Shown piece by piece: positions 54,580 to 63,895 of a DNA stretch of 64,000 bases. The notes beneath the pieces were generated by a model, which worked only from the letters and a program-made list of their open reading frames with translations, did no database searches and was not told the origin of the DNA. The stretch lies in the NCBI RefSeq assembly GCF_902806685.2, contig NC_048536.1:558001-622000 (forward strand), written 5' to 3'. Every line of letters begins with the position of its first letter. Positions within the stretch are counted from its first letter, which is position 1. This DNA comes from Maniola hyperantus. Its lineage: Eukaryota > Arthropoda > Insecta > Lepidoptera > Nymphalidae. Both the position numbers and the translations under genes were made by a program.

Positions 54580-57500
54580 ATGGCCTTGACTTTTGACGAT
54601 ATATTGAAGTGGATTCCTCCAGAGGAAGACGCACAAGTCTTTAGAAATCTGACTACAGTGCTGGATGACCATTACCCAGATGGATGGCGCACGTGGGAGG
54701 TGGAAAACTTATCCTATACCGAACTGTTTGGGGAGGGGTTATCAGCAGATACAGAATGCAGACTTCGTTTTGCAATTCCCACAGTAAAATTAATACAATG
54801 TTTCGATATTAATGCTACTTCTATTAGCGAACGGAAGTTTAAATATATCAAGCGAAAGCTAATTCGTTGGCCATTAGGGCGCGCTTTAATCTACGCCCCG
54901 CACGCTCTAATGGAAAAGATGCACAAAGGTGAATTTTATTTAAAATTTATGGATACGGTACATAACCTAAAACAAGCGTTCATTTCGCGCAATGACGCTC
55001 AAAAAATTTTAAAAGAGAAAGAAGGGGGAATGACTCCCCCCTCAAGTCTTGATAGACGCAGACCTTGGAGCGAGGAGAGATTGGATTGTTCTCCTGAAAA
55101 AAGGACCAAAAGAGAAGATCAGTTAATTCTGATGATTCAGAAACAGAATGAAATGTTTAGTCAACTAGTAGATATGTCGGCCAAGCAATGTGCAAGTCTA
55201 AATGAGTTAAAAGACCAAATATCTACACAGCCTATTGACACTGGACTTAATGAATCATTTGAATCAGTTACAAGTACCCAAGAGGAAGCAAATACTCAGA
55301 GTAATACTGAAACGCAGAGTGGGGAATCTGTACCGTGGCAGGCTCCTACATTTCAGGAGGCAGTTATTTTAAATGATGGGGACCTTCAGCTGTTTAACTT
55401 TGACCCAACAACTTCGGAGACAGAACCAAAAATTACTGCAGCTGATCCCCTGCTGGCAAAACAAGGAAAACAATGTCAACGATTAGACTCTCCAGGATGG
55501 GCAAACATTAAATATGGGGATGTCCAGAAACAATTTCAGGCATCGCCTGTGTTCTCTAATTTGAAAATAAATAGTATACTTGCTAATGTGACCCCTCCAT
55601 GGCAGCAAGTTGCCACCTTGGAGAGAATGGATTTATGTTTGGGAGCAATATCACATGGACTCCTAAAACAGAGAAAGTACTTTCAAGAAATTTATGATCA
55701 AAGTTCACCAGATATCAAGGGATTTATCAGTAAATATTTCTTAAATCCGGACTCCACATTTAGAAAGACATCAGACTCATTACTACAATATGTGTGTGGT
55801 AGACGTGCAAAGACAATCCAACATCGAAGAGCGATATATAAAGGTCGTAATAAACAGCTAAACGAAATCCTCCAAAGTATACCCCCATCGGAGTCACATC
55901 TATTTGCAGAAGCAAAATTATCGGAAGTTATAAAGGAACAAGGAGGGCTTTTCAAGTTTATTCTTGACAAAAAACCTCGTACCCAAAAACCTGCTCTACA
56001 AACAAAAAGGAGTTACCATTACAAAGGCAGAACTTCTCAGTCAACGCGGCCACCAACGATGCGGCCACCGACCACACGACTACCGACCACACGAAAACAT
56101 GACTTCTCAGCAAATAAAAAGCCCTTTAGACAACACCAAACAAAAGGGCAAAACAGTAAGTTCTTTGCAGGTCAAGTAATTAAGAGGATGGATGAATGGA
56201 GGGCAATAGGAGCCCCGGATCCGGTTATATCTATTTTATCAGGCTATAGGATCCCTTTCTATAAAAAACCACCTTTAGTGAGATTATCTAAATTAGATTC
56301 CTTACGCTATCTCACTAAGCCTTCTCTTAAGATGGATGAGTGCATTGCTCAAATGAAAGAATGTGGTGCTATAGCAAGAAACTCAGACAAAACTGGATTT
56401 TTATCCCAGATGTTCACTAGAAACAAAGGGGATGGCTCATACAGAGCTATTTTTAATTTGAAACAATTAAATGATTATTTAAAGCCACATAAGTTTCATA
56501 TAGTAAATATATATAGGGTGCCTTCCTTTTTGAAACCGAATGATCATATGATCAAAATCGATTTATCTCAAGCATATTTTCACATTCCTATTGTGAAAGC
56601 ACATCAAAGATTCCTTAGCCTTTCTTATAAGGGGTACTTCTATCAGATGACATGTCTCCCATTTGGATTAGCTTCGGCGCCCAATGCATTTGCAAAAATC
56701 ACTAATTGGTTGGCCCATTATTGCAGGGAACAGGGACTAAGGATAATCGTGTATCTCGACGACTTCTTGGTTGTACATCAAGATGCTCATGTACTACAGA
56801 GACATGCAAAATTCCTTATAGACTTATTGGAGAGGTTGGGCTGGTGCATCAACTACCAAAAATCAAGAACAATTCCAAGCACACAGCTTATCTTTCTAGG
56901 CGTCCAGTGGGACACCAAAAACAACATAAAAGAACTCCCGGAGGAGAAATCAAGAGAACTGATGAGAATAATCAACATCATACTAAAAAAGAAAATTTGG
57001 TGCTGGAAAACGGCAAAAATGTTACTAGGAAGACTGAATTTCGCAGCATTTACGGTACCAAGGGGGAGATTGCATTCAAGACTCATTCAAATAAATGCGA
57101 ATCGATTACCAGAGAACAAACCATACCAAAAATACGTTATTCCAAGGGACGTTACCAAAGAGTTACAGTGGTGGCTAGACCATGCTCGAGATCAATCCCC
57201 AATAGTCATGAAGAGCCCAACGGTCTTCATGATAACAGATGCAGCAGACGTAGGATGGGGGGCATTGGTGAATTCCCTTCATCTAAACGGCTTATGGGAC
57301 CCTATCCAGAAATTTTGGCACAGCAATCAAAAGGAACTCTGGGCGGTATACGAGATTCTCAGGTTACAGGGGTCCAAGTTGAAAGGGGAATCAGTAATGT
57401 TACAAACAGACAACAAAACAGTCGTTGCTTACTTCACAAAGCAGGGGGGAACAAAATCAATCAGACTCTTAAAAATGACATTTGCAATATTCGAACTACT

Positions 57501-58029
57501 GAGAAAATTCAACATACATCTCTTGGCTCGGTATCTCCCAGGTCGATACAATGGAATCGCAGACAGTCTGTCTCGTTGCAGTCAATTGCCAGAGTGGCAC
57601 CTGAACAGGGAGATAATACAAGTAATATTCCAGAGATTCGGTCAACCGCAGGTAGATTTGTTTGCCTCAAAGGAATCTGCAGTGGTGAATGCATATGTGT
57701 CAGAAGACGCTCGGGATCAGGAAGCCCTATTCATAGATGCTTTCACAAGGACATGGCACTTCAAGCTAGCATATGTCTTTCCTCCTCCGGGACTGATACC
57801 CAGAGTTTTACATCACCTAGACAATTGCACGGGAAGTTATCTGCTCATTGCACCCAACTGGGAAAGAACTTTTTGGCAGCCAATGTTGAAACAGAGGGCA
57901 GAGTTAGCCCCAATGACAATTCACAATTTAGAGAACCACTTAATAGATCTCCGGACGGGGAGGCCACCCCCAGCAGTAGAGTCCTTACAATTGCAGGTAT
58001 GGAAAATACGGAGTGGTCCAATCTCTTAA
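54580..58029 (+). CDS. DIRS Gag-like / RT / RNase H (and MT-like) polyprotein
   Basis: 1,149 codons from ATG 54580 to TAA. Residues 1 to about 540 are Gag-like (no motif I know beyond a Lys/Arg/Thr-rich linker near 480-530). RT about 560-830: SQMFTRNKGDGSYRAIFNLK, IDLSQAYFHIP, LPFGLASAP, YLDD at 725-728. RNase H about 880-1000: TDAADVGWG (Asp 887), ELWAVYEI, LQTDNK (Asp 944), GIADSLSR (Asp 995). The tail (QVDLFAS .. FPPPGLIPRVL) matches the region described as a Dam-like methyltransferase domain in DIRS elements; activity unproven. The frame is intact. Makes and primes cDNA that is later inserted by the recombinase. Confidence 0.92.
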   Translation: MALTFDDILKWIPPEEDAQVFRNLTTVLDDHYPDGWRTWEVENLSYTELFGEGLSADTECRLRFAIPTVKLIQCFDINATSISERKFKYIKRKLIRWPLGRALIYAPHALMEKMHKGEFYLKFMDTVHNLKQAFISRNDAQKILKEKEGGMTPPSSLDRRRPWSEERLDCSPEKRTKREDQLILMIQKQNEMFSQLVDMSAKQCASLNELKDQISTQPIDTGLNESFESVTSTQEEANTQSNTETQSGESVPWQAPTFQEAVILNDGDLQLFNFDPTTSETEPKITAADPLLAKQGKQCQRLDSPGWANIKYGDVQKQFQASPVFSNLKINSILANVTPPWQQVATLERMDLCLGAISHGLLKQRKYFQEIYDQSSPDIKGFISKYFLNPDSTFRKTSDSLLQYVCGRRAKTIQHRRAIYKGRNKQLNEILQSIPPSESHLFAEAKLSEVIKEQGGLFKFILDKKPRTQKPALQTKRSYHYKGRTSQSTRPPTMRPPTTRLPTTRKHDFSANKKPFRQHQTKGQNSKFFAGQVIKRMDEWRAIGAPDPVISILSGYRIPFYKKPPLVRLSKLDSLRYLTKPSLKMDECIAQMKECGAIARNSDKTGFLSQMFTRNKGDGSYRAIFNLKQLNDYLKPHKFHIVNIYRVPSFLKPNDHMIKIDLSQAYFHIPIVKAHQRFLSLSYKGYFYQMTCLPFGLASAPNAFAKITNWLAHYCREQGLRIIVYLDDFLVVHQDAHVLQRHAKFLIDLLERLGWCINYQKSRTIPSTQLIFLGVQWDTKNNIKELPEEKSRELMRIINIILKKKIWCWKTAKMLLGRLNFAAFTVPRGRLHSRLIQINANRLPENKPYQKYVIPRDVTKELQWWLDHARDQSPIVMKSPTVFMITDAADVGWGALVNSLHLNGLWDPIQKFWHSNQKELWAVYEILRLQGSKLKGESVMLQTDNKTVVAYFTKQGGTKSIRLLKMTFAIFELLRKFNIHLLARYLPGRYNGIADSLSRCSQLPEWHLNREIIQVIFQRFGQPQVDLFASKESAVVNAYVSEDARDQEALFIDAFTRTWHFKLAYVFPPPGLIPRVLHHLDNCTGSYLLIAPNWERTFWQPMLKQRAELAPMTIHNLENHLIDLRTGRPPPAVESLQLQVWKIRSGPIS

Positions 58030-58956
58030 GGGGATGGCCCCAAAATAATATCAAATTACTAGAAGCGTCATGGCGCAGGTCTACACAAAAAACCTACAAA
58101 CACGCGTGGGATAGATGGCTGCAATGGTGCACACGGGAAAGGTATTCACCTCGTAACCCATCGGTAACACAATTAGCACAGTACCTGGGCTATTTACACA
58201 ACGAGATTAAACTCGCTCCTAAAACGATATTGCTACACAAATCTGTGGTGGTGAATTTCGCTAATCCAGAAAAGGCTGAGCTCATGAATAACCACCCAGT
58301 CATAAAACACATATTAAAAGGAATTCAACCAATACATCCCAGTGTGGGAATGCCAGCAATATGGCCAATTGGAAAACTCATTAACTATTTAAATGAATAT
58401 ACCATCAACACAGAAAGTTTATTCGAAGTGTCACGACACCTAGCAGTTATTCTTGTTAAAGATGGACAACAACTCTCTGGTGGACCACGGGTCTGAGTTA
58501 ACTTTATGGCCACAGTTTGGTTCAAAGACAGATAGGGCTGAATATCGACAGTCAGGTTGGAGGATTATCAAATCTTCCAATCCAAAATTGGACTTAGTCA
58601 CGTGGGTACGTACTCAAGTTGAGAAATCGAGTGAAAGAAGAGCGAGTCATAAAGAAATATATAATCTTTTTATTACAACAAGGGGAAAAGTGAAGAATGC
58701 CTCTCGTACAGTCATAGCAGGCTGGATACGGACATTATTGAAGGAAGCCGGTATACATGGCCCATCAGGAAGCTTCCGGGCAGCGGTCGCATCTGACATC
58801 TTGTATAACAGGCATGAATCAATAGATGATATCTTGAAGCGGGGAAATTGGAAATCTGAAAATACAGTATTCAAACATTACTTTAGAGAGATTAGTCCAA
58901 TGAATGTAAATAGGGCTAGGAATAATCCATTATTGAGCAGTTTTACTCCAATATAA
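57999..58956 (+). pseudogene. DIRS tyrosine recombinase, interrupted
   Basis: The first part, from ATG 57999 (overlapping the RT frame by 31 bp in another frame), encodes an N-terminal SAM-like segment (TQKTYKHAWDRWLQWC; LAQYLGYLHNE) and stops at 58496. The catalytic part continues in the next frame (about 58453-58956): WPQFGSKTDRAEYRQSGW, GSFRAAVAS, GNWKSENTVFKHYF with the likely nucleophile Tyr. The stretch that should hold the first catalytic Arg is not visible at the break, which suggests a small deletion with a shift near 58455-58490. This copy probably cannot integrate itself. Confidence 0.85.
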
Positions 58957-59094
58957 TAACATTTGATTTGTATAAACCGATTTTATGTAATTGCATAATA
59001 TAGTGAATAATTGGGTTCCTATATGTTTTTCATTTCATTACAACCATACATTCTGGTCACAGTACGCGATTAGCGCCGTCAGAATATAAACACG

Positions 59095-59197
59095 TCTCAA
59101 TGTGGGTCAAGCGGAGGCTCGAACACCTAAATAGAACCGTTTTCCCCCCGTAGGGTAGAAAACGATTATTTAGGTTTCAGCCGAAGCTTGACCCACA
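59095..59197 (+). repeat. Internal complementary region of DIRS element
   Basis: 59095-59132 is the reverse complement of the left end (53662-53699). 59130-59197 is the reverse complement of the right end (59371-59438). The two overlap at AAT/ATT, showing the junction of a circular form. Confidence 0.93.
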
Positions 59198-59229
59198 CAC
59201 TTAAAAACTTGACAGCTATTATGAGACAG

Positions 59230-59382
59230 GTACTGAAGGAAAGTGATCTGTGATCCTAGTCGGCACTAAGTCGCGTCACAGACCAGGATGATCGAATACT
59301 CATGGGGTTGGACACATTAATGAAGGCTGACCATAGACAAATAAGTACGATATTTGACAGCTAATCTCAATGTGGGTCAAGC
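59230..59382 (+). repeat. Right inverted terminal repeat of DIRS element
   Basis: Inverse of the left repeat; followed by a 56-bp outer extension (59383-59438) that has no partner at the left end, as usual in DIRS elements. Confidence 0.92.
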
Positions 59383-59546
59383 TTCGGCTGAAACCTAAAT
59401 AATCGTTTTCTACCCTACGGGGGGAAAACGGTTCTATTATATTCTTTAGTAGATGCAGTTTTCATAGTTTGTTGCAAACTGGTCGTTGATCAGGGATCAC
59501 CTTTTGAAGCGAAACTTCTAATGGACGTTTGTGATGAGTACTATTA

Positions 59547-59916
59547 TACAGGGTGTAACCAACGCTAGCAAAAACTAAGCGTTATTGTTATACTACCTAA
59601 ACACAATCCAATACCATAATTACCATTTGTCTCATTTTGTAGTTTTAATGATTTAGTATTTTTCAAATCCGCAATGTACAGCGTGCAAAACTTGGGTCAA
59701 TGCCCCACCTACGACGAGGCATTGACTCCGAGTGGCCTACTTACGCAACATTCTTTGACCTCTAGCGTCAGTCAGATGTTTTATTTGCAATATATCGTAA
59801 ACTTATAGGATTTTTTAAAAATATTTTTTTTCACAATTTTTTTTTGTGGTATATCAGTAAACATCCGGTACTATCACCTGTCTTCGTTTTTGCCAGCGTT
59901 CTGGTTACACCCTATA
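59547..59916. mobile_element. Inverted-repeat family M, complete copy
   Basis: 370 bp; TACAGGGTGTAACC at left and its inverse (one change) at right, with CGCTAGCAAAAAC following inside both ends. Homologous to 10815-11215. Confidence 0.7.
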
Positions 59917-60055
59917 TAAATGCGAAAGTGAGTCAGTCTGTCTGTCTGCTAGCTTCACGGCCTATCCCGAGGTTGACGTCCTACGGCATTTCAGTTATAG
60001 GATTTTTGAGAATGGTTTGTGAGCCTATAGCTGTAGTTGGAGCAATAAGACAGGT

Positions 60056-60207
60056 ATAATGCGTAAAAAATGACTCCTCACGCGCCATTTTAACTTTTTG
60101 TGTCCATGTGAAAAGTACGATTTTCTTTTGATATTACGTGTACTTTAGTACAGGTGACCCATAGAGTTAAAATGGCGCGTGAGGAGTAATTTTTTACGGA
60201 CTATATT
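60056..60207. mobile_element. Repeat family G, inverted-repeat copy
   Basis: Arms of about 42 bp with the word CTCCTCACGCGCCATTTTAA, around a 65-bp centre. Its right edge lies 34 bp from the stop codon of the next gene. Confidence 0.7.
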
Positions 60208-60210
60208 GAC

Positions 60211-60216
60211 TTTATT
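60211..60216 (-). terminator. Candidate poly(A) signal AATAAA of coiled-coil gene
   Basis: AATAAA on the minus strand about 25 bp after the stop codon. Very close, so a more distal signal is possible. Confidence 0.45.
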
Positions 60217-60240
60217 ATCTATGGCTACTGTGTCTATTGT

Positions 60241-60360
60241 CTATCTGTCGACGTCCCGGCCAGCGGCGCCCCGCGACCATCGTTGGTGCGCCTCCGCGAG
60301 AGCTTCGTGTGCTCTTTCCACTCGCTCCAGAAGCTCCTCCGTGGGTGATGATATTCCTCT
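60241..60360 (-). CDS. Coiled-coil gene, terminal exon
   Basis: Acceptor TGTTTCAG|AGAGG; phase 0. 39 residues rich in Glu, Ala and Arg, then TAG. Confidence 0.7.
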   Translation of the reverse strand, partial: RGISSPTEELLERVERAHEALAEAHQRWSRGAAGRDVDR

Positions 60361-63300
60361 CTGAAACAGATATTTTATACAATTAAATTCCGAAATATGT
60401 ATTACCACACTTTGGCCCCGATTCTCTAGTCTCTCTCTGAACTAAATTTAGAGTATCTGCATCCTTTTCTTTTTACTAATGCTAAAAAAGGAACGGAATA
60501 TGACTTTCACATTTAAAGACTCTAAATTTTAGTGCACAATACAAATTTCAAATCAAATCAAATCAAATATTCTTTATTGCACATGTGGGTATGTATGTAT
60601 ATACAGATGTTACAGTTATTAAAGTTTCACCACAAATAGCCATATTATGGCATGCAAAAATAAAAAAAAAAATAAAACCAACTTACTGACTTAAATTACA
60701 ATTGAATTATCTATTATTACTTATCTTTATACAGTTAATAATTATATTTTATACATATCTACTAGATTTAACAATATAATACAATACTATTTAATTTAAA
60801 GACTGTTAATAAAAAAATGCTACAACTTATTATAAATTTGTGTCTGTTAAATACTCTTTAATGGAATAGTATCTTTTATGTAGTAAAAATTCTTTAATTT
60901 TATATTTAAAAGTTTTAATATTTAGATTTCGGTCAGCCAATGATGCCGGTAGTTTATTGTACAACTGAGGTGCCATATTAAAGATACTATTACCAAAAAG
61001 TGCTGTTGTATGTTGCATAGGACACAGTTTATTCTGTCTACGCTCATTCTCAGAATATCTAAACAATTTAACATTTGTTTTAATGAATACAAGTACTTCA
61101 TAAATGTATAAACTTGGACATGTAAGTAACTTAAATTTATCAAAATATGGTTTACACTTAAAAATTTAAACAGTAGGTTCGCGAGTGCATGCTAAAATCA
61201 CGGGTTTTACCATCTAAAAATTAAATTTAGAAATGTCAAACTGCTTCTGTCCTTTTCATATTATAATAGTAAGAAGAGTGTGCGAATATTCTATAATTAG
61301 GTTGTGCTTAGAATCGGTGCCATTACATGAACATTTTCAGTAGGTACCAATGCGTTGCCGACCTTTCAGGAATTTGTTGGTCCGCGCCGTGAATAACCCC
61401 ATGTTGTAATCTAATGGGAACACCGCCGATGGGAGTTGATTCCACAGTTTTCATGTGCGTGGAAAAAGGATCTGGCATAAAGGGTGGTCGAAGTGCTCCA
61501 GACAGTAGACACCCAGGTGGTCAGGGTGGAATTGTTTGCGGTGGCGTGCGGTGCGGTCGTAGAAAAAGGAGGGTGGAATAAGATCAAACAAAGCCTACAG
61601 GAGATGTTAGTGGAGTACGTACGTCCATGTAGGACGACAGGCGGTCGCCGGAGAGCCGCACGCTGACGCTCGCGTCGCTGCGTGCGGGACGCTGGACGGA
61701 GGTATCGCGCGTGCTCGGCCACTGGCACCGCTGTACCAACAGTTAGATTAACAATTTATTCATACAGCAAAAATATTAATAAAACTACTTCGCAGGGCCA
61801 CGTGGCTTTTAGAAGGGTTATTCCAAAAAAAACCCGTTGAGTCAAAGTGTTACTCATGGGGGTGTGACTCAACGGGATTTTTTTCAATCGTTTTTCAAAC
61901 GAATCAATAAACTTCCCCCTAAGTAGATCTTACAACACAAACTAATAAGTAATTAGTTCCAATGAGGAGACAAACTTCCATCGTATGAAAAACTAGTCAA
62001 GTGCGAGTCGGACACGCAAACGAAGGGTTCCATACCGATACTTTATAATATGCATGGAGTACATTTTGAAATATAAAATTGTTGTTATAGCGGCAATAGA
62101 AATACCTACATACTCAGAAAGTGTCAACTCATCTCTCTACATCTTTACCTATTACGGTTCATGAGATACAGACAGACAGATGGACGGACGGACAGCAGAG
62201 GCGTAGTGCTAGGGTCCTGCTGGCAACCTTCGGATACGGAAACCTAAAAATGACCAAGAAGCGAACAATAGCTTATCAGAACTTACGATATCTCCACAGA
62301 ACGCTTTCTTCCTCAACAATCGTCTCGGCGGAGTGGGAGGCGCGGGACTGCTAGCTATCTCGCTTTCACTCGTCCTCCCAATAATTGTTTTTCTAGACGC
62401 ACACTTCGAGCAGCCCGTCTCGCTCGCACTCACAAAACTGTGATCGCTGCGTCTCGCTTCAACCCGCGTTAGGTGTTTCGAGCAACAAGGTTCGTTCTCG
62501 TTTACGCCGGTATGTTCTGTGGGATTGCTTGCGCCTTGTTGTAATGTTTGTATCAATATTTCTTGCTGTTTTATCTTTTCCTCTAGTTCTCTGTAAAATA
62601 GAGAATTCAGTATACAGTGCGATAAGGCTCTCTTGGCACTTGAATGACATTGACAGGGGGGCGCTGCTGGAGAACAAAGGCTTAGAATATTCAAACAAGA
62701 ACAAAGTAATTTAAGTGCCAAGAGAGCCTTGTCGCAGTGTATGAGGTATCGTTATTCGTTAAAATCCTCCCTAATGACACTGAAATAAGTTAATATAGCA
62801 GCTGTATGGCGCCATTTTGAAATGTTAAAAAAAAAACTTTTTTGATCGTTTTTGGCAGAGTCGTGTTATTTAATATTTTTTTAATTACCGTGCATCTGGC
62901 AATCCTAATCAAGTCTGATAGTATGTTGGCAACTATGAAGAAAGTAAAGACTACAAACCTATTCTTCTGCCTCTGCTTGTGCAACCAGTGCCTCACGCCG
63001 CAGACGGCGCGCCTCGCTTCCCCGCACAGTTCTGTGCCTCGACTCTGCGCCTCCTCTAGCTGACTTTGTAGCTCCTCGGCCAACTGAGCCTTTTCCCTGC
63101 CGGATAAACAACTACTTTAACTTTCAATTTATCTAAACTTAATAGCAGAACTAAAATTTAGCCCATAAAATATAGAAGGGTGGCGATGAGCCAAGAAATT
63201 CCAACTTTTTAATTAACTTTTGAGGTGCTTAACCACATTTTAGCTAAAACGAAGAATATGAGGATGCGAGCGTTCATGGTTTGTCTTTGTTGTTCATGTA

Positions 63301-63775
63301 AAGGTGGATCCATATTTGCGTACACGCACGAACAGCTACAGACGCGTCAAGTTCAAGGGCGGATTTACACGTGGTGCCAGACGGTAGCATACATACTTGA
63401 ATTTTTAAAAAAAACTTGACTTGAAGTATGATACTTTAAGTTCATTTCTAACTGTTCTTGTTGATTTTTTGCCCGGCCACCCCTTGTGCCCCTCCCAGAA
63501 AAAAAAACCTGGATCCACCCTTGATCATGTTTGTACTCACTCCCAAAAATTCACGAACATGTGCACGTGACTTGTACTGGTGGACCCACACGATGTGTGT
63601 TGTGTGCACTTAGATAACAATACCTATAATGTGTCGCCAGATGTCGACAGTGTTCTCTTGCACGTTGTAATTCAGCCTCCAAGGCCCGTAGTCGTCGTCT
63701 CGTGGTGGACAGCTGCTCGCGCCACTGCGCCACTTGTGCGGACAGGCACGACACTTCCTCGCGCACCTGCCCACT
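60241..63775 (-). CDS. Unidentified coiled-coil protein, last five exons (5' partial)
   Basis: Minus-strand gene joined from 63624-63775, 62959-63096, 62287-62590, 61623-61730 and 60241-60360: 822 nt, with phase-consistent GT/AG junctions, ending TAG (60241-60243). The 5' exons lie beyond the right edge. The product begins with a Glu/Arg/Gln-rich coiled coil (REEVSCLSAQVAQWREQL .. LRALEAELQRAREH .. AQLAEELQSQLEEAQ .. ELEEKIKQQEILIQTL). It is followed by a Ser/Cys-rich linker with SSPAPPTPPRRLLRKK, and ends in a short helical SPTEELLERVERAHEALAEA segment. No enzyme motif, signal peptide or membrane segment. A structural, scaffold or centrosome-type role is possible but not shown. Convergent with Atg14. 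Confidence 0.75.
60545..61150 (-). mobile_element. Jockey-like LINE 3' fragment
   Basis: Minus strand: a 78-codon frame end (60830-61066) with FGNSIFNMAPQLYNKLP and FLLHKRYYSIKEYL, typical of the C-terminus of lepidopteran Jockey-like reverse transcriptases. A 3' UTR and a (TTTGA)n tail at about 60549-60568 follow. 5'-truncated, inside the last intron. Confidence 0.75.
61336..61610 (-). mobile_element. Second LINE C-terminal remnant
   Basis: Minus frame reads FFYDRTARHRKQFHPDHLGV, then a TGA stop, then KLWNQLPSAVFP and FLKGRQRIGTY. A dead Jockey/CR1-like remnant next to exon 61623-61730. The longer frame annotated across both (61411-61728) is in a different register and not real. Confidence 0.7.
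61623..61730 (-). CDS. Coiled-coil gene, penultimate exon
   Basis: Acceptor TTGGTACAG|CGG, donor ATGGAC|GTACGT; 108 bp, phase 0 both sides. Encodes a Ser/Arg-rich stretch ending RLSSYMD. The weakest exon call because it is compositionally biased. Confidence 0.6.
61820..61885. repeat. Short palindrome with two AP-1-type sites
   Basis: AACCCGTTGAGTCA and its inverse flank a 20-bp centre. TGAGTCA at 61838-61844 and TGACTCA at 61865-61871. The same word is repeated at 63896-64000. Confidence 0.65.
61988..62252 (+). repeat. Family A2 repeat
   Basis: Starts AACTAGTCAAGTGCGAGTCG and ends TCGGATACGGAAACCTAAA, with an ACAGACAGA/GGACGGACGG run. Shares its middle with 8440-8612. Ends about 35 bp from exon 62287-62590. 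Confidence 0.65.
62287..62590 (-). CDS. Coiled-coil gene exon (coil end plus linker)
   Basis: Acceptor TTTTACAG|AGAAC, donor GATATC|GTAAGT. Encodes the last heptads (ELEEKIKQQEILIQTLQQ) and the Ser/Cys/Pro-rich linker. Confidence 0.75.
62795..62890. repeat. Repeat shared with 19.4-19.6 kb
   Basis: TGGCGCCATTTTGAAATG and GTTTTTGGCAGAG recur at 19430-19560. Class unknown. Confidence 0.4.
62959..63096 (-). CDS. Coiled-coil gene exon
   Basis: Acceptor CCGGCAG|GGAAAAG, donor AATAG|GTTTGT. Encodes EKAQLAEELQSQLEEAQ, GEARRAVCGVRHWLHKQRQ. Confidence 0.75.
   Translation of the reverse strand, partial: GKGSVGRGATKSARGGAESRHRTVRGSEARRLRREALVAQAEAEE
63097..63623. other. Intron of coiled-coil gene, no feature recognised
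   Basis: Open frames here (plus 63225-63419 and others) are short and unsupported. Confidence 0.5.
63624..63775 (-). CDS. Coiled-coil gene, first exon visible
   Basis: Acceptor TTCCACAG|AGTGG, donor TTATAG|GTATTG; starts in phase 0. Encodes VREEVSCLSAQVAQWREQ and AELQRAREHCRHLATHY. Confidence 0.75.
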
Positions 63776-63895
63776 CTGTGGAAATAATAGTAGATAACGT
63801 AGAGTTTTCTAATGTCTGCTATTCACTCGCATGCATATTGCGGAGTGAAAGCCGTAAATACACTACGAACGGCGTTAACACTTGTTACAATATGT

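Larger units (their letters stand above)
53662..59438 (+). mobile_element. DIRS-type tyrosine-recombinase retrotransposon
   Basis: 5,777 bp between ATT (53662-53664) and ATT (59436-59438). Inverted terminal repeats 53682-53834 and 59230-59382 (153 bp each) match by eye over their length. An internal complementary region (59095-59197) is the reverse complement of both outer ends joined at ATT. That is the diagnostic DIRS1 layout for copying through a circle. Coding: one long gag/RT/RNase H frame (54580-58029) and a recombinase region (57999-58956) broken near 58460. There is no LTR and no duplicated target. It lies between the 3' ends of two convergent host genes. Confidence 0.93.

Noticed and set aside
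56706..57998. Long plus-strand open frame antiphase to the DIRS RT
   Set aside because: Only its 3' end (from about 57999) codes for the recombinase. The upstream part is the off-frame of the RT, RNase H and tail coding sequence and has no domain.
61411..61728. 105-codon minus-strand frame
   Set aside because: It is the wrong register across a LINE remnant and a host exon. Different frames give recognisable LINE residues and the phase-consistent exon.
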